Assembly: GCA_030149595.1 (NCBI GenBank)
Contig: JASFBI010000120.1
Coordinates: 1 to 6,336, forward strand
DNA: 6,336 nucleotides
Source of the DNA: Desulfobacterales bacterium
GTDB taxonomy: Bacteria; Desulfobacterota; Desulfobacteria; Desulfobacterales; DAOWNP01
Direction of reading: 5' to 3'
Shown: positions 1 through 6,253 of the stretch, piece by piece
Numbering within the stretch: position 1 is the stretch's first letter
Layout: each line of letters opens with the position of its first letter
Program-made: the position numbers and the translations under genes
Notes under the pieces: model-generated
The model's input: only the letters and a program-made list of their open reading frames with translations
Told to the model about the DNA's origin: nothing
Database searches by the model: none

Positions 1-6
1 TCGGCA

Positions 7-726
7 CTATTTAAAAGCAAGTGGATGCGGATGCTTATGAAGATACTGGTGTGCATCAACATTCTGTATAATCCTGCCATTTTCCATGACACAAACAGTA
101 TCAGTTACATTTAATAGAAAATCATTTTCATGGGATATTACAAGATATGTTAAATCAAGATCCTTTAAAACACCTGTAATTTTTTCTTTGGTAAAATTAT
201 CAAGACCTGTACTTGGTTCATCAAGTAAAATAACATCAGGTTTCATAGCAAGAACAGTGGACAGGGCAACCAGTCTTTTTTCACCACCAGAAAGTTTATG
301 GGTTATCCTGTCTTCAAATCCTTTTAATCCTAAAAAATCCAATATATCTTTGGCAATTTTCACTGCCTCATCCTTGCTTTTCCCAAGATTTAAAGGACCA
401 AAAGCAACATCTTCTATAACTGTCGGACAAAATAACTGATCATCTGAATCCTGAAAAAGAATTCCGATTTTTTTGTAAACATTTTTAAAATCCTGTTTAC
501 TTTTTACAGGTTTATTAAATATTTTAATGGTTCCTGAAACAGGTTCTATTAACCCCATAATCAAATGAAACAGTGTTGTTTTTCCAGAACCATTTGAACC
601 AAACAAACCTATTTTATCACCTTTAAAAACCTTTAAATTTAATTTATCAATTACTAAAGATTTCCCTAAGGGGTAGGTATAGGATAACGACTCAAGATTA
701 ATCAGAGGATACGAACTGTTTCCCAT
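7..726 (-). CDS. nikO: NikO/CbiO-type ATPase of nickel ECF transporter
   Basis: This is the cytoplasmic ATP-binding subunit that powers the ECF importer encoded with it; it would pair with NikQ and drive nickel uptake through NikM. All ABC ATPase motifs are visible, numbered from the ATG at 726: Walker A GSNGSGKT at about 43-50, Q-loop FQD with Gln at about 92, signature LSGGEKR at about 145-151, Walker B VILLDEP at about 165-171, D-loop STGLD, and the switch His in VISHEND at about 199. The protein is 239 residues, normal for the family, and ends in a complete TAG stop at 7-9. I chose the ATG at 726 because it sits 5 bases after the nikQ stop and has GGA about 10 bases upstream. An upstream in-frame TTG at 759 would overlap nikQ and has no better ribosome site. 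The C-terminus is histidine-rich (HQYLHKHPHP). Nickel rather than cobalt specificity is inferred from the neighbours, since the ATPase alone does not tell. Confidence 0.93.
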   Translation of the reverse strand: MGNSSYPLINLESLSYTYPLGKSLVIDKLNLKVFKGDKIGLFGSNGSGKTTLFHLIMGLIEPVSGTIKIFNKPVKSKQDFKNVYKKIGILFQDSDDQLFCPTVIEDVAFGPLNLGKSKDEAVKIAKDILDFLGLKGFEDRITHKLSGGEKRLVALSTVLAMKPDVILLDEPSTGLDNFTKEKITGVLKDLDLTYLVISHENDFLLNVTDTVCVMENGRIIQNVDAHQYLHKHPHPLAFK

Positions 727-731
727 CTCTT

Positions 732-1502
732 TTATATCCAAAATATAAATTCCCAGCAATACTCAAGGTAAATAAAAAATATCAAATAAACTGATATAAA
801 TCCAAAAAAGATATAATCTTTTTTAGACACATTAAATTCAAAAAGACAATAGAACTTACCTTTAAAACCCCTGCATAACATGGCATTTGATACCCGATTT
901 GCCCTTAAAGATGCCTTTACAAAAAGCATGCCTATAAGATATGCATATGTTTTGTAGGTATGTGTGTCCGTTTTTGGAGAAAACCCCCTTGTTTTAACAG
1001 CTCTTAAAAGCTTTTGATACTCTTTGTCTATAACAAAAATATACCTGTAGGTAAGCATAAGCATATAAATAAGCTTTGAAGGTATTTTAAAACAGCTTAA
1101 AACATATCCAAATGTAATAAAATTCATGGTAGATACAAGAGTAAAAAAAAAGAGTAATATAATATTTGATTTTAAAGTAATCAGGGCAGAAAGTACAAGA
1201 CCCTGTTTTGAAAATTCTAAACAGCCTATATTATAAATAGTTTCACCTGGTATGGTAAGGGGTAAAAAAAGCCATAAAACAGTAATAAACCCCCACACAA
1301 TTTTTAGCTTTGAAAGCACCTCTCCTGTATTTAAACGGGCAGAAAACAGAAGTATAAGTGATAAAACCAAAGCACTGCCAATAGATACAAAATTATCAGA
1401 CAGAGCAACAATTGTAGAGAGCAGAACAGCACAAACGACTTTTACTCTGGGATCTATTTTATGGATAATAGAGCTGCCTGTTGCAAATGGTTCTTCAATC
1501 AT
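732..1502 (-). CDS. nikQ: NikQ/CbiQ-type transmembrane coupling protein (ECF T component)
   Basis: This is the integral membrane T component that transmits ATPase movement to the substrate-binding protein NikM. It has 256 residues with several hydrophobic segments (about 24-54, 70-84, 101-126, 142-158, 184-196 and 229-247). Near the C-terminal half are the two short Arg-Gly coupling motifs typical of the family: KTRG at 170-173, in RAVKTRGF, and LCRG at 209-212, in ANRVSNAMLCRGF. These are the helices known to dock on the two ATPases. The start ATG lies only 2 bases after the nikL stop (TGA-tt-ATG) and no Shine-Dalgarno is evident within the nikL end, which suggests translational coupling or reinitiation. 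The N-terminus MIEEPFATGSSIIHKIDPRVK matches the usual CbiQ opening, where a short amphipathic stretch precedes IDPRxK. The family call is secure. Metal specificity comes from context. Confidence 0.92.
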   Translation of the reverse strand: MIEEPFATGSSIIHKIDPRVKVVCAVLLSTIVALSDNFVSIGSALVLSLILLFSARLNTGEVLSKLKIVWGFITVLWLFLPLTIPGETIYNIGCLEFSKQGLVLSALITLKSNIILLFFFTLVSTMNFITFGYVLSCFKIPSKLIYMLMLTYRYIFVIDKEYQKLLRAVKTRGFSPKTDTHTYKTYAYLIGMLFVKASLRANRVSNAMLCRGFKGKFYCLFEFNVSKKDYIFFGFISVYLIFFIYLEYCWEFIFWI

Positions 1503-1504
1503 AA

Positions 1505-2152
1505 TCAGATACTATCTGTTTTTTTAGATTTAAAATAGATGATAATTCCCATAAATCCAAATATATAGCCAATCCCACCTAAAATATCACTAATACTCGC
1601 TCCTGGATTTTGCATTTTTGACAAAAGAACATAAACAGGCTTTAATTTTCTATCTATGGTCTGTTCTATTATTTTTTTTATCTCACTGTTTTCTGCACTG
1701 TTTATAAAATGCAAATTTTTGCATGAACTATCTCTATCCTTTGATAAAACAGGCAGGCTTTTTTGCTCTTTTCCATGATATTTAACAGGTGCTGTTTCAG
1801 ATAATACGCCTGCCTCTTCTGCAGATATTATCCATTGCCCCATATGCCCCATACCAGCTAAAAGTTTTATTTTCATTCCTGTTTTTCTGTTTATTTTAAA
1901 TGAAAACATACCTTTATCATCTGTTTTACCTGAACAGATAAAATTTTCTGATAAATCAAAAACCTCAACTTTTCCGGATACAACCTTTCTGCCTCCGCTA
2001 AATTTACTCTCCACATGAACCATGTCCCCATCAACCCATGCAAAAACAACTACCTTATGTGCCAAACTTTTTGACAGAAAAAAACAAAGAAAAACAATAC
2101 TAAACATTACTAAAAAACATGCAGTTCTCTTAAAAAAATCCCCATGCCACAT
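1505..2152 (-). CDS. nikL: NikL-type extracytoplasmic/membrane accessory component of nickel ECF transporter
   Basis: I recognise this as the NikL-type accessory component that takes the place of NikN/CbiN in some nickel ECF systems. From the chosen ATG it has 215 residues. A signal peptide spans about 1-31 (basic FKR, then a long hydrophobic core, ending SLA). Next comes a small beta-sandwich domain starting HKVVVFAWVDGDMVHVES, with GKVEVFD and GKTDDKGMFSFKI strands resembling carboxypeptidase-regulatory-like folds. The conserved-looking AGMGHMGQW motif lies at about 99-107, followed by a polar linker. One C-terminal transmembrane segment (about 190-207, ILGGIGYIFGFMGIIIYF) precedes a basic tail. 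Three starts are possible. ATG 2152 has AAGG 9 bases upstream and gives a normal-length signal peptide. ATG 2179 follows the nikM stop by 7 bases but has a poorly placed ribosome site. ATG 2218 overlaps nikM by 32 bases. Predicted cleavage before His32 would leave a histidine at the mature N-terminus. The exact role of NikL in transport is inferred. Confidence 0.82.
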   Translation of the reverse strand: MWHGDFFKRTACFLVMFSIVFLCFFLSKSLAHKVVVFAWVDGDMVHVESKFSGGRKVVSGKVEVFDLSENFICSGKTDDKGMFSFKINRKTGMKIKLLAGMGHMGQWIISAEEAGVLSETAPVKYHGKEQKSLPVLSKDRDSSCKNLHFINSAENSEIKKIIEQTIDRKLKPVYVLLSKMQNPGASISDILGGIGYIFGFMGIIIYFKSKKTDSI

Positions 2153-2186
2153 CTTCTCAAACCTTAACTGTTTTTGCATAATTATA

Positions 2187-2843
2187 TTACTTACCTTCCA
2201 GCACTCCCTTTTTATCATTTACCAGAATTTCATCATGACACAGAGTTGTTTCAGGTAACAGCTCAGGATTTACCTTTTTTAAAAAACCTATACAAAACAT
2301 GGTCACAAAACCTTCAATTATCATAACCGGTAAATGAGCCAAAAAAACACCATAGGCTATTTTCACAAACCCTTCTTCTGTCATAATTAAAAACAGAGCA
2401 ACAAGCACCCCGCTTAAAAAGACTGAAAAAAAACCACACGCAAATGAAGCAGAAGATGAAATTACATTTTTTTTAAATATAAACGGTTTAAAAATATAAT
2501 AGGATATAACAGCAGGAACAGCCATTATTACAGTATTTACACCAAGAGTAGTTATACCCCCGAATTGAAACAGAACGCCCTGAAGAACAAGAGCTATCAT
2601 AATAGCAGGAACTGCTCCCCACCCAAGTATAATGCCAACTATTCCATTTAAAATTAAATGAACAGAAGATGGCCCCAGTGGAACATGAACAAGGGAGGCC
2701 ACAAAAAAAGCAGCGGAAAGAATAGATGCCTGGGGAATCTTATCTATATCTAACTTTTTTAACCCTACTGTCACTGCCACAACAGAAACGACTGCACCTG
2801 ATAGTAAAACAGGTGCAGATAAAATACCTTCGGAAATATGCAT
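2187..2843 (-). CDS. nikM: NikM/CbiM-type substrate-specific membrane component
   Basis: This is the S component that binds and translocates the metal ion. It begins MHISEGILS, the hallmark of CbiM/NikM: in this family the free N-terminal amine and His2 form part of the metal site, together with a histidine in the first third of the protein. Two candidates are visible, H53 (SLVHVPLGPSS) and H62 (SSVHLILNG); H62 looks the more likely ligand. The motif LFQFGGITTLGVNT at 91-104 is characteristic. The protein is 218 residues with about six hydrophobic segments, and the length is normal. The start is fixed by the obligatory MH at the N-terminus. It lies 16 bases after the nikK stop and has only a weak A-rich ribosome site. 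The last residues overlap the earliest possible nikL start. The PLGPSSVHLILNG wording and the NikK/NikL neighbours favour nickel over cobalt, but that is inference. Confidence 0.93.
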   Translation of the reverse strand: MHISEGILSAPVLLSGAVVSVVAVTVGLKKLDIDKIPQASILSAAFFVASLVHVPLGPSSVHLILNGIVGIILGWGAVPAIMIALVLQGVLFQFGGITTLGVNTVIMAVPAVISYYIFKPFIFKKNVISSSASFACGFFSVFLSGVLVALFLIMTEEGFVKIAYGVFLAHLPVMIIEGFVTMFCIGFLKKVNPELLPETTLCHDEILVNDKKGVLEGK

Positions 2844-2859
2844 ATTTTTTTCTTATATA

Positions 2860-3639
2860 TTATTTTTTATTTTTAAAATCCTGAAACTCAACCCATATAA
2901 CAGCGCCAAGCTCTACATCTTTATCTACACCATTCCTCTTTATTTTAAAATCAGCTGTATTTAAAGCTGCAAAGCCCCACCATCCTGAGACAGGAGCTGC
3001 ATAGGTAAACACACCATTTTTATCGGCTTTTATTGTCTGGGTCACCATATAATCTGTCGGAGCCTCATATCTGTTTTTTTCATTATAGTACTCAACTTCA
3101 ACCTCGGCCCAGGCAACAGGTTTTCTATCTTTTTTTACAACTGCCTGAAAAACATTACCTGCATATAATCCATAGGGTTTTGACAGGGGTACAATTTCTG
3201 TTTTCACTCCAAGCTCCCTGTCCCATCCCTCATCATCTCCAAAAGCTGCAGTAACGGTTTTTGTATAATGGATTATAAAACAATCCTCAGAAGGTTCAAA
3301 ATAAGGTTCTGGCTCCATTAAAAATATATATGCACCAGGACGTTTAATTTTATATGCAGCACTCCATGCATTATGCCCCATAACTTTAACACTTTTAAGA
3401 TTTTTAAGCAGATCAGAACTCTTTTCACCTGCCATAACAAAAAACCGTTTTGGTTTAACAAGCTCCATTCCTACAAGTTCAAATGGGTGTGAAAAAGAGA
3501 TTTTAAAATTAACTGTTCGATTATCATCGGCCATAATCATAGAATCTGAAGGAATCACCATTCCAAAGTGGGACATAGCTGGACGTGCAAAAAACAGTAC
3601 AAAACACATAAAACAAAGCAAAATAAAAGTCTTCTTCAT
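2860..3639 (-). CDS. nikK: NikK-type DUF4198 exported nickel-uptake accessory protein
   Basis: This is a 259-residue exported protein of the DUF4198 family. It is the first gene of the nickel operon and the usual partner of NikM and NikL in NikKMLQO-type systems. A signal peptide is clear: MKK, a hydrophobic core to about residue 18, then ARPAMS with likely cleavage before His24, giving a mature N-terminus HFGMVIPS. Further histidines that could bind metal are H51 (SHPFE), H89 (GHNAW) and H124 (IIHYTK). The second half reads as a beta-sandwich (VFQAVVKKDRKPVAWAEVEVEYYN, then KADKNGVFTYAAPVSGWWGF), as in other DUF4198 members. A good Shine-Dalgarno (GGAG, at 3647-3650 on the minus strand) stands 7 bases before the ATG, so the start is well supported. 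It probably captures or presents nickel on the outer side of the membrane. That role is inferred from family context and not proven by sequence. Confidence 0.87.
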   Translation of the reverse strand: MKKTFILLCFMCFVLFFARPAMSHFGMVIPSDSMIMADDNRTVNFKISFSHPFELVGMELVKPKRFFVMAGEKSSDLLKNLKSVKVMGHNAWSAAYKIKRPGAYIFLMEPEPYFEPSEDCFIIHYTKTVTAAFGDDEGWDRELGVKTEIVPLSKPYGLYAGNVFQAVVKKDRKPVAWAEVEVEYYNEKNRYEAPTDYMVTQTIKADKNGVFTYAAPVSGWWGFAALNTADFKIKRNGVDKDVELGAVIWVEFQDFKNKK

Positions 3640-3646
3640 AATTAAT

Positions 3647-3650
3647 CTCC
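3647..3650 (-). promoter_or_regulatory. Shine-Dalgarno of nikK
   Basis: GGAG reads on the minus strand 7 bases upstream of the nikK ATG. It is the clearest ribosome binding site in the operon. The downstream genes have weak sites and seem to rely on close spacing to the preceding gene. Confidence 0.75.
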
Positions 3651-3761
3651 AAAATAAAATTTAAAATACTATTCCAAACCTTCATGGTTTATTAATCAAA
3701 TCAACCTTTAACTGTTTTTGCGAGCTTCATGCACACATTGTTTTTAAAAAATAAAAGATTT

Positions 3762-3790
3762 TATTTACTACAACAAAAAATTATAGTCAA
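3762..3790 (-). promoter_or_regulatory. Candidate sigma-70 promoter for the nik operon
   Basis: On the minus strand TTGACT (3785-3790) is followed after 17 bases by TAAATA (3762-3767), a good -35 and a mediocre -10. It would give a leader of about 110-120 bases before nikK. An alternative is a perfect TATAAT at 3799-3804 on the same strand, but nothing resembling a -35 box lies at the right distance before it. The region is very AT-rich, so chance matches are likely. No cobalamin riboswitch and no convincing two-half NikR operator was seen in the leader. Confidence 0.35.
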
Positions 3791-3849
3791 TATTTTTTAT
3801 TATACCTGAATTAGTACGGAATGAAACTTTCTTTAAGTTCAATGCAGGG

Positions 3850-3883
3850 GGGTATTTTAAGCACAAACTGCGTTATTATACCC
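3850..3883. repeat. Imperfect hairpin with GGGTAT/ATACCC base
   Basis: GGGTAT (3850-3855) pairs with ATACCC (3878-3883). The inner part continues with partial TTAA/TTAT pairing and GCA/TGC closing around a CAAAC loop (3864-3868). It contains CTGCGTTA (3868-3875), an 8-base word that recurs at 6294-6301 near the right edge of the window, which hints at a dispersed intergenic repeat. Confidence 0.45.
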
Positions 3884-3886
3884 TAT

Positions 3887-3910
3887 GAGCCTGTCCGAGA
3901 AGGCTCTTTT
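3887..3910 (+). terminator. Hairpin followed by TTTT, orphan terminator-like
   Basis: GAGCCT (3887-3892) pairs with AGGCTC (3901-3906) around an 8-base loop GTCCGAGA and is followed by TTTT (3907-3910). In shape it is a weak rho-independent terminator on the plus strand, but no plus-strand gene ends upstream of it. It may instead be one module of the repeat structure in this region. Confidence 0.35.
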
Positions 3911-3912
3911 CC

Positions 3913-3954
3913 CAACATATACAAACTGGATAAATTAACTGTTTGTATATGTTG
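3913..3954. repeat. Perfect 14-bp inverted repeat with 14-base loop
   Basis: CAACATATACAAAC (3913-3926) is exactly complementary to GTTTGTATATGTTG (3941-3954), separated by 14 bases (3927-3940). Outside it, CCTGTC (3890-3895) and GACAGG (3986-3991) form a second, wider inverted pair. The arms are AT-rich and there is no T-tract directly after, so a simple terminator does not explain it. A protein operator, a relic of a small mobile element, or a structured RNA are all possible. Confidence 0.7.
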
Positions 3955-4028
3955 AGGTTGTAATAAAAAAGCATGGTTTGTACCCGACAGGTTTTAGACT
4001 TTTTTTTAAACCATACAAAAGTACTACA

Positions 4029-4060
4029 TATTCTACTTTGTATTCTACCGTATATTCTAC
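4029..4060. repeat. Three exact TATTCTAC direct repeats at 12-base spacing
   Basis: TATTCTAC occurs at 4029-4036, 4041-4048 and 4053-4060, each unit exactly 12 bases from the next with variable 4-base spacers (tttg, cgta). Degenerate units may flank it (4017-4024 ends TAC; 4065-4072 begins TA and ends AC). The constant spacing with differing spacers looks more like an array of protein-binding sites than simple repeat slippage. Confidence 0.65.
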
Positions 4061-4347
4061 TATATAAAGAACTAAAGTATTAGATTGTTGAGCTTTCAAT
4101 CTGTTCTTTTACTTTTCTATATACGAAATAAATCATACTTTTTTTTTATTGTAAAACTTTATATTTTAAAGTAGTAAAAAATAAAATAGTAAAAACACAA
4201 GGCTGAAACAGTTATTACAGTTTTCTATATTGATTTAGGCAAAGTATTTCAGGTAAAGAATATTTATTTTTCTTTAACAAAAAAACAACTCATACTCCCT
4301 GACTCTTTATTTTCAAACTACATAACAAAAAAATATAACCTTAACTC

Positions 4348-4353
4348 AAAGGA
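4348..4353 (+). promoter_or_regulatory. Shine-Dalgarno of the lipoprotein gene
   Basis: AAAGGA ends 11 bases before the ATG at 4365. The spacing is slightly long but usable, and it supports this start. Confidence 0.6.
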
Positions 4354-4364
4354 TTTAAATCAAC

Positions 4365-5330
4365 ATGAAGTCATTAAAACATTTTCTTTTTGTCACACTC
4401 ACTCTTCTATTCATAGGCTGCGGAAGTAGCAGCGATGGAGATTCAAGCTCCCCCCCCCCACCACCACCACCACCACCATCATCATCAGCACCAGAACCAG
4501 CATCAGCTGCTAAATATATTACAGGAACTGCTGCAACAGGTGCGGCCATAGAAGAAGGGATGGTTACCATTACAGGAGACAATGGTAACAAATTTTCAGG
4601 TCACACAAACAACATGGGCTTTTTTAAAATCAGAGTTTCAGATCTGACACCTCCTTTTCTGCTTAAGGCAGAAGGTACAAGCAGTGGAAGAAATGTTATA
4701 CTATACTCCACAATCGACAAACCAGGCACAGCAAATATTACACCTGTAACAAATATGATTATGGCAATGGCCATGGGAGAAAACCCTGTCTCTTATTATG
4801 CTTTAAATCCCAGTGGAAGCACACCTGATAATAATAATATTATATCAGCCAAAGAACTTCTTAAAGAGATATTCACTCTGCTGGAGTTAAATATTGATGA
4901 TGATTTTGATTTGATTCAAAGTGAATTTGCAGCCGACAATACAAATTTTGACAGAGTTTTAGATACAATAGAGATCTCATATAGCAATAAAATAGCCACG
5001 ATTAAAAACAGGCTTACACAGGAAACACTATATGCAATATCTCTTGAAACAGGAGAAAACGTAACAAAGCCTACCCTTGAAGAAGAACTTGAAAATATCT
5101 TTATTCAAATTAAAGAACTTATAGATACACAAGCATCAGAGGAAGAGTTAAATACACTTACAAGTTCTTTAATGGATGATGATTTTCTTGATAACGGATA
5201 CAGTACTGATGAAACCATAGCAAACTGGACCACAGACAGTAATTATCCTGTAAAAGATGTAATATATACTGGCTTTTCTTTATACAGAAATATGAAAATC
5301 CAGCAAATCGGCAATGCAGAGTTCTCTTAA
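4365..5330 (+). CDS. Putative surface lipoprotein, N-terminal part (gene interrupted by in-frame TAA)
   Basis: This is a 321-residue product as written, but it is evidently only the first half of a longer gene that continues in the same frame to 6197. A lipoprotein signal is seen: MKSLKH, a hydrophobic core, and Cys19 in LLFIGC, so export and lipid anchoring are likely. After the cysteine come Gly/Ser residues, a nine-proline stretch (30-38) and a Ser/Pro/Ala linker to about residue 49. Residues 50-105 (YITGTAATGAAIEEGMVTITG ... GHTNNMGFFKIRVSDLTPPFLLKAEG) look like a transthyretin- or carboxypeptidase-regulatory-like beta-sandwich, followed by TANITPVTNMIMAMAMG. The rest is acidic and mostly helical with no family I recognise. 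The DNA for the proline stretch is ten Cs (4450-4459) followed by CCA codons, a likely slippage site. It is transcribed away from the nik operon, and no functional link to nickel uptake is visible. The function is unknown. Confidence 0.75.
   Translation: MKSLKHFLFVTLTLLFIGCGSSSDGDSSSPPPPPPPPPSSSAPEPASAAKYITGTAATGAAIEEGMVTITGDNGNKFSGHTNNMGFFKIRVSDLTPPFLLKAEGTSSGRNVILYSTIDKPGTANITPVTNMIMAMAMGENPVSYYALNPSGSTPDNNNIISAKELLKEIFTLLELNIDDDFDLIQSEFAADNTNFDRVLDTIEISYSNKIATIKNRLTQETLYAISLETGENVTKPTLEEELENIFIQIKELIDTQASEEELNTLTSSLMDDDFLDNGYSTDETIANWTTDSNYPVKDVIYTGFSLYRNMKIQQIGNAEFS
4450..4487 (+). repeat. C10 homopolymer plus CCA/TCA codon repeats in coding sequence
   Basis: A run of ten Cs (4450-4459) leads into a CCA triplet series (seven codons, 4458-4478) and three TCA codons (4479-4487), encoding the proline-serine linker just after the lipobox. 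Gain or loss of one C would shift the frame near residue 30 and abolish the protein. Changes in CCA number would only alter linker length. The tract is also prone to sequencing error. Confidence 0.9.
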
Positions 5331-6197
5331 TATGGAGATAATCTTGAAGGATTCTGGTGTATAATTACATACAAAAAAGGTAGTACAACCGACTCCTTTT
5401 TGACCAGTTTTGTCAGAAAAAATGAAGATGCTCCTTTAAAATGGTATGGTAACAGATGCCCGTTTTCCAATGGAGGCAAGGCAGATGTTCAGGCATTTAA
5501 TTTTATTGATACAGATAACAGTTCATCTATATACTCAGGTCTTGCCTTCTGGACCTATGACACCAATAACCTTGCACTTGATAATTTCACTATAAATAAA
5601 ACCCTGATTTTAAACAGTGCCATGCCGGCTATAACCATTGATAAAATAAGCAGTGAGCCGCTTAATGCTCTGCTTATGACAAAAGAAGCCAATGATAATC
5701 AAAGATATAAAATAAGCAATGTGCCAGGTCAAAATCTGTGGAACCATATGTATATGCAGGAAGACGGAGGACTGGATATATCAACATTTGATAGTCTGGA
5801 ATTTGTTTTTGCAGGCCTTGATGACAATGATAATATAAGACATATCTGGATAGATTTAATTCCTGCAGTACCAGCTGACTCAAGCGAGTTAACTGGTGCA
5901 AATTTTGCGACTGTTACCGCACCTGCAACTCATAATTTAAATGACCTTACCACACCGGGTGATATTACTGTTTTATGGAACAATCCAGCCGGAGCTTATA
6001 CAGATTCCATTAAAGCAAGCTGGAATAATAATTCAGAAAATATAAACAACCCTGGATTCAACGACTCAAACAGTTCAATTTCCACCTGGCAAACCACCTC
6101 CTTTAACATTGATATTACTCCTACATGGTTAGATCTTTTTGTAATTAACAAAGATCAGGCAGAAAGAGAGTATTATACTATATGGAAAATGGAATAA
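5331..6197 (+). pseudogene. C-terminal part of the interrupted lipoprotein gene
   Basis: After the TAA at 5328-5330 the same reading frame stays open for 288 codons (YGDNLEGFWCIITYKK ... REYYTIWKME) to the TAA at 6195-6197. No credible start is present. The first possible one is a TTG at 5400 without a ribosome site, and the first in-frame ATG is at 5622, also without one. The frame, amino acid composition (rich in Asn, Asp, Ser, Thr and aromatic residues) and codon style continue those of the first half, so the two pieces are one gene with a single nonsense codon. A one-base change from CAA (Gln) to TAA would explain it. The segment looks like an extracellular beta-rich domain, with repeated short strands and several Trp, but I recognise no family. 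It is probably untranslated unless the stop is read through or is a sequence error. Confidence 0.75.
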
Positions 6198-6211
6198 TCA
6201 ACACGCAGTAA

Positions 6212-6251
6212 TTTGTAAAAAAAGCTTATCATTATAAGCTTTTTTTACAAA
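6212..6251 (+). terminator. Strong bidirectional rho-independent terminator
   Basis: A perfect 18-bp hairpin: the left arm at 6212-6229 and the right arm at 6234-6251 are exact complements around the 4-base loop CATT (6230-6233). The right arm contains seven Ts (6240-6246) and the left arm seven As, so it can work on both strands. It starts 14 bases after the lipoprotein stop and closes that unit. Confidence 0.85.
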
Positions 6252-6253
6252 AT

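Larger units (their letters stand above)
3640..4364. other. 725-base gene-free region between divergent units
   Basis: No credible coding sequence on either strand. From left to right it holds the nikK ribosome site, a small hairpin AAACC-ttcat-GGTTT (3676-3690) in the nik leader, and a candidate nik promoter. Next come three hairpins in a row (3850-3954), a run of eight Ts (4000-4007), and an ATGGTTT/AAACCAT inverted pair (3973-3979 with 4008-4014). After these lie the 12-base-spaced TATTCTAC repeats (4029-4060), a hairpin AGATTG/CAATCT (4082-4102), and two TAGTAAAAA copies 15 bases apart (4172-4180 and 4187-4195). The stretch from 4110 to 4345 is otherwise low-complexity A/T-rich DNA that presumably contains the lipoprotein promoter, which I could not place with confidence. 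Confidence 0.6.

Noticed and set aside
86..439. Plus-strand open frame opposite nikO
   Set aside because: It is antisense to an ATPase with all motifs intact, and its translation resembles no protein. The other short plus-strand frames over the nik genes (1252-1527, 2022-2258, 3033-3254) were rejected for the same reason.
3887..3906. GGACAGGCT on the minus strand as part of a NiCo riboswitch
   Set aside because: Only one such word is present, the surrounding four-helix junction is not seen, and it lies upstream of the likely nik promoter.
4029..4060. CRISPR array or plasmid-type iterons
   Set aside because: The units are only 8 bases with 4-base spacers, far too short for CRISPR, and no cas, replication initiator or partition gene is nearby.
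4132..4296. TCATAC half-sites at 4133-4138 and 4290-4295 resembling NikR half-sites
   Set aside because: Neither has a GTATGA partner at the 16-base spacing expected for an E. coli-type NikR operator, and both lie nearer the lipoprotein gene than nikK.
4355..4591. Minus-strand open frame with a glycine-rich stretch opposite the lipoprotein start
   Set aside because: The glycine run is just the complement of the CCA/CCC repeats. It has no ribosome site or recognisable protein and lies fully antisense to a better-supported gene.
5328..5330. Selenocysteine or pyrrolysine recoding of the internal stop
   Set aside because: The codon is TAA, whereas those systems use TGA and TAG.
5674..5901. Minus-strand open frame within the second half of the lipoprotein gene
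   Set aside because: No ribosome site, no domain, and it is antisense to the continuous frame of the interrupted gene.
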